From positions 1-22,638 of the forward strand of contig JBGQDM010000051.1 in the NCBI GenBank assembly GCA_041495845.1: 22,638 bases of DNA, given 5' to 3'. The position numbers and the translations under genes are program-made. The notes beneath the pieces were generated by a model. It was not told the DNA's origin and did no database searches. It saw nothing but the letters and a program-made list of their open reading frames with translations. The stretch is from JBGQDM01 sp041495845 (GTDB taxonomy: Bacteria > Acidobacteriota > Terriglobia > Terriglobales > Acidobacteriaceae). Below, in pieces: positions 21,200 through 22,638 of this stretch. Position 1 is the stretch's first letter. Every line of letters starts with the position of its first letter.

Positions 21200-22123
21200 C
21201 TAGCGAAGCAAGTTCTTGAAGACGAAGAGCGCGTTGGCGGGGCGCTCACCCAAGCGGCGCATGAAATACGGGTACCACTCCGTGCCGAAGGGGATGTAGA
21301 CGCGCATGTTCCAGCCGTCTTTCACCAGCTGCTGCTGCAAGTCGCGGCGGATGCCGTGCAGCATCTGGAACTCGAAGGCGCTGGCCGGAATTTTCTCGGC
21401 GCGCGCGAAGGCCACTGCCTGCTGGATGATGTTTTCATCGTGGGTCGCCAGGCCGTGGTAAATTCCGCTTTTCATCAGCGCCCTCATCAGCTTCACGTAA
21501 TTCGCGTCCACGTCGGATTTCTTCTGGAACGCAATCTCCGCCGGCTCTTTGTAGGCGCCTTTGCACAGGCGCACCCGGATTCCTTCGGCCAGCAAGTTCT
21601 CGATGTCCTTCTCGCTGCGGTAGAGATACGCCTGGATCACCGTGCCGACCGAACCCTGATTTCCAGCGAGACGATGCAACTCGTGCACGAGGTCGAGCGT
21701 GCGCTGGGTGTAGGGCGAGCCTTCCATGTCCACGCGGACAAAGCTACGCGGATGCATGTGGGCGGCGCGGTTGACCAGGTCGTGGACGATGTCAAACGCG
21801 AGTTGCGCATCCACATCAAAACCCATGTGCGTGAGCTTGACGCTGATGTTGGCATCGAGCTGGTGCGCAGTGATCGCCTCCTGCATCTGGAGGTAAAGGC
21901 CGGCGCTATGGCGCGCTTCGTCGGGATTGGTGACGTTCTCGCCCAGATTGTCCAGGCTGACGTGCATGCCGAGCTGGTTCACCGCCTGGGTGGCGGCGAT
22001 GGCATCGGCAATGGTCGTACCGGCCACGAAACGACCGGAGAGTCGACGCCCGATGGAAGAGCGCTCAGCAACGGCACGCATGGCGCGGTTTTCAGAAAGA
22101 TGGACGAAGAAAGCTCTCAACAT
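21200..22123 (-). CDS. proline dehydrogenase
   Basis: Monofunctional flavoprotein of 307 residues that oxidises L-proline to pyrroline-5-carboxylate, the first step of proline use as carbon and nitrogen source. Its length matches the short Thermus/Bacillus-type enzymes rather than the long PutA fusion. Residues about 92-101 (Ile-Ser-Val-Lys-Leu-Thr-His-Met-Gly) line the barrel. Leu-Cys-Lys-Gly-Ala-Tyr-Lys-Glu (176-183) and Phe-Gln-Met-Leu-His-Gly-Ile-Arg (242-249) are family motifs. Arg264-Val-Tyr-Ile-Pro-Phe-Gly270 with Tyr-Pro-Tyr-Phe-Met-Arg279-Arg280-Leu-Gly-Glu is the proline and FAD-binding signature near the C-terminus. Start ATG 22123 has GGAG somewhat far upstream. No P5C dehydrogenase gene is visible in the window. 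It stops just before the nested hairpin at 21155-21198. Confidence 0.95.
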   Translation of the reverse strand: MLRAFFVHLSENRAMRAVAERSSIGRRLSGRFVAGTTIADAIAATQAVNQLGMHVSLDNLGENVTNPDEARHSAGLYLQMQEAITAHQLDANISVKLTHMGFDVDAQLAFDIVHDLVNRAAHMHPRSFVRVDMEGSPYTQRTLDLVHELHRLAGNQGSVGTVIQAYLYRSEKDIENLLAEGIRVRLCKGAYKEPAEIAFQKKSDVDANYVKLMRALMKSGIYHGLATHDENIIQQAVAFARAEKIPASAFEFQMLHGIRRDLQQQLVKDGWNMRVYIPFGTEWYPYFMRRLGERPANALFVFKNLLR

Positions 22124-22304
22124 GCCGGTGGCGTTCTCCGCGGGACCTGGGGGATGTGGGGCATGCGGTGCACAGAATTTTGTATCACAGGCTGCGCGCG
22201 GGGAGTAGGGACGGGGTCACAACTGCACGTGGGGCAGGGACAACCGAGAACACTCGGCTTTGCCTCGAGGGCAGGCTGGCGGTGACCGCGCAAGCCCAGG
22301 TTCC

Positions 22305-22638
22305 TCAGTGGCCTTCCTCTTCGAGAAATTTTTCTACTTCCAGAGCAGCCATGCAGCCGGTACCCGCGGCAGTGATGGCCTGGCGGTAGCGGCGGTCCAT
22401 GACGTCGCCAGCGGCAAAGACGCCGGGCACACGGGTAAAGACGTATTTCTGCGTGACCAGGTAGCCCTCGGCATCGGCGTCGAGCTGGCCAGCAAACATC
22501 TTGGCGTTGGGCACATGGCCGATACCGAGAAACATGGCGCTGGTGGGAAAGTTCCAGACTTTGCCGGACTTCAGGTTGCGCAACTTCAGTGCGGTCACTT
22601 CTTTCTTGCTCGCGTCGTAGACATCTTCGACCACGGTG
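22305..22638 (-). CDS. trxB: thioredoxin reductase, C-terminal part (runs off window)
   Basis: The 3' end of a gene entering from the right edge; about 111 residues are visible and the start lies outside. The sequence includes Phe-Leu-Gly-Ile-Gly-His-Val-Pro-Asn-Ala-Lys and Gly-Val-Phe-Ala-Ala-Gly-Asp-Val, followed by Tyr-Arg-Gln-Ala-Ile-Thr-Ala-Ala-Gly-Thr-Gly-Cys-Met-Ala-Ala-Leu. This is the FAD-binding end of low-molecular-weight thioredoxin reductases, which use NADPH to reduce thioredoxin. The redox CxxC motif lies in the missing part. The proline dehydrogenase gene lies 181 bp downstream on the same strand, with nothing obvious in between. Confidence 0.93.
   Translation of the reverse strand, partial: TVVEDVYDASKKEVTALKLRNLKSGKVWNFPTSAMFLGIGHVPNAKMFAGQLDADAEGYLVTQKYVFTRVPGVFAAGDVMDRRYRQAITAAGTGCMAALEVEKFLEEEGH

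Noticed and set aside
22244..22257. Palindrome CCGAG-AACA-CTCGG as a trxB terminator
   Set aside because: The stem is only 5 bp and no T-run follows on the - strand.
1..22638. CRISPR array, insertion sequence, prophage or toxin-antitoxin pair
   Set aside because: No regularly spaced identical repeats, transposase or integrase motifs, or small paired toxin genes are visible in any frame.

Overview
The window is about 22.6 kb of GC-rich, Gram-negative-type chromosomal DNA. Several features point to an acidobacterium (Acidobacteriota, Terriglobia-like). These are a very long Oar-like TonB-dependent receptor with an N-terminal carboxypeptidase-regulatory-like domain, many lipoproteins and secreted proteins of unknown role, two ECF sigma/anti-sigma cassettes, and short degenerate tandem or hairpin repeats in the gaps between genes. 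The phylum is inferred from gene style alone. Nothing indicates a phage, plasmid, insertion sequence or CRISPR array.

Left part (1-5670, all + strand): a tightly coupled three-gene operon encodes a lipoprotein, a small secreted protein and a secreted matrixin-type zinc protease. It is followed by an RlpA/SPOR lipoprotein whose two acidic catalytic positions read Gln and Asn, a small secreted TonB C-terminal-domain protein, a HIT-family hydrolase and an exported M20 metallopeptidase.

Middle part (5720-12560): on the - strand lie a protein joining an RG/GQ-rich disordered N-terminus to a degenerate receiver domain, a degenerate EAL-HDOD signalling protein, an AsmA-family protein and a PPK2-family polyphosphate kinase. 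On the + strand lie a DUF3298-like exported protein and a glycine-zipper lipoprotein with a good promoter, ribosome binding site and intrinsic terminator.

Right part (12586-22638): a - strand operon runs ECF sigma factor, then a 634-residue membrane anti-sigma factor, then the Oar-like receptor, with gaps of only 13 and 16 nt. It resembles cell-surface signalling in outline, but the receptor has no recognisable STN signalling domain. A roughly 490 bp non-coding region with an inverted repeat separates it from tRNA-Val(CAC). Next comes a second, + strand ECF sigma/anti-sigma/exported DUF3106-like operon; its last protein is a perfect-period 18-residue repeat. The window closes with a monofunctional proline dehydrogenase and the 3' end of a thioredoxin reductase gene, both on the - strand.

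The most interesting parts are the two sigma cassettes with unusual third partners, the RlpA with amide-substituted catalytic residues, and the RG/GQ-receiver fusion. None is demonstrated to be a new system from sequence alone.
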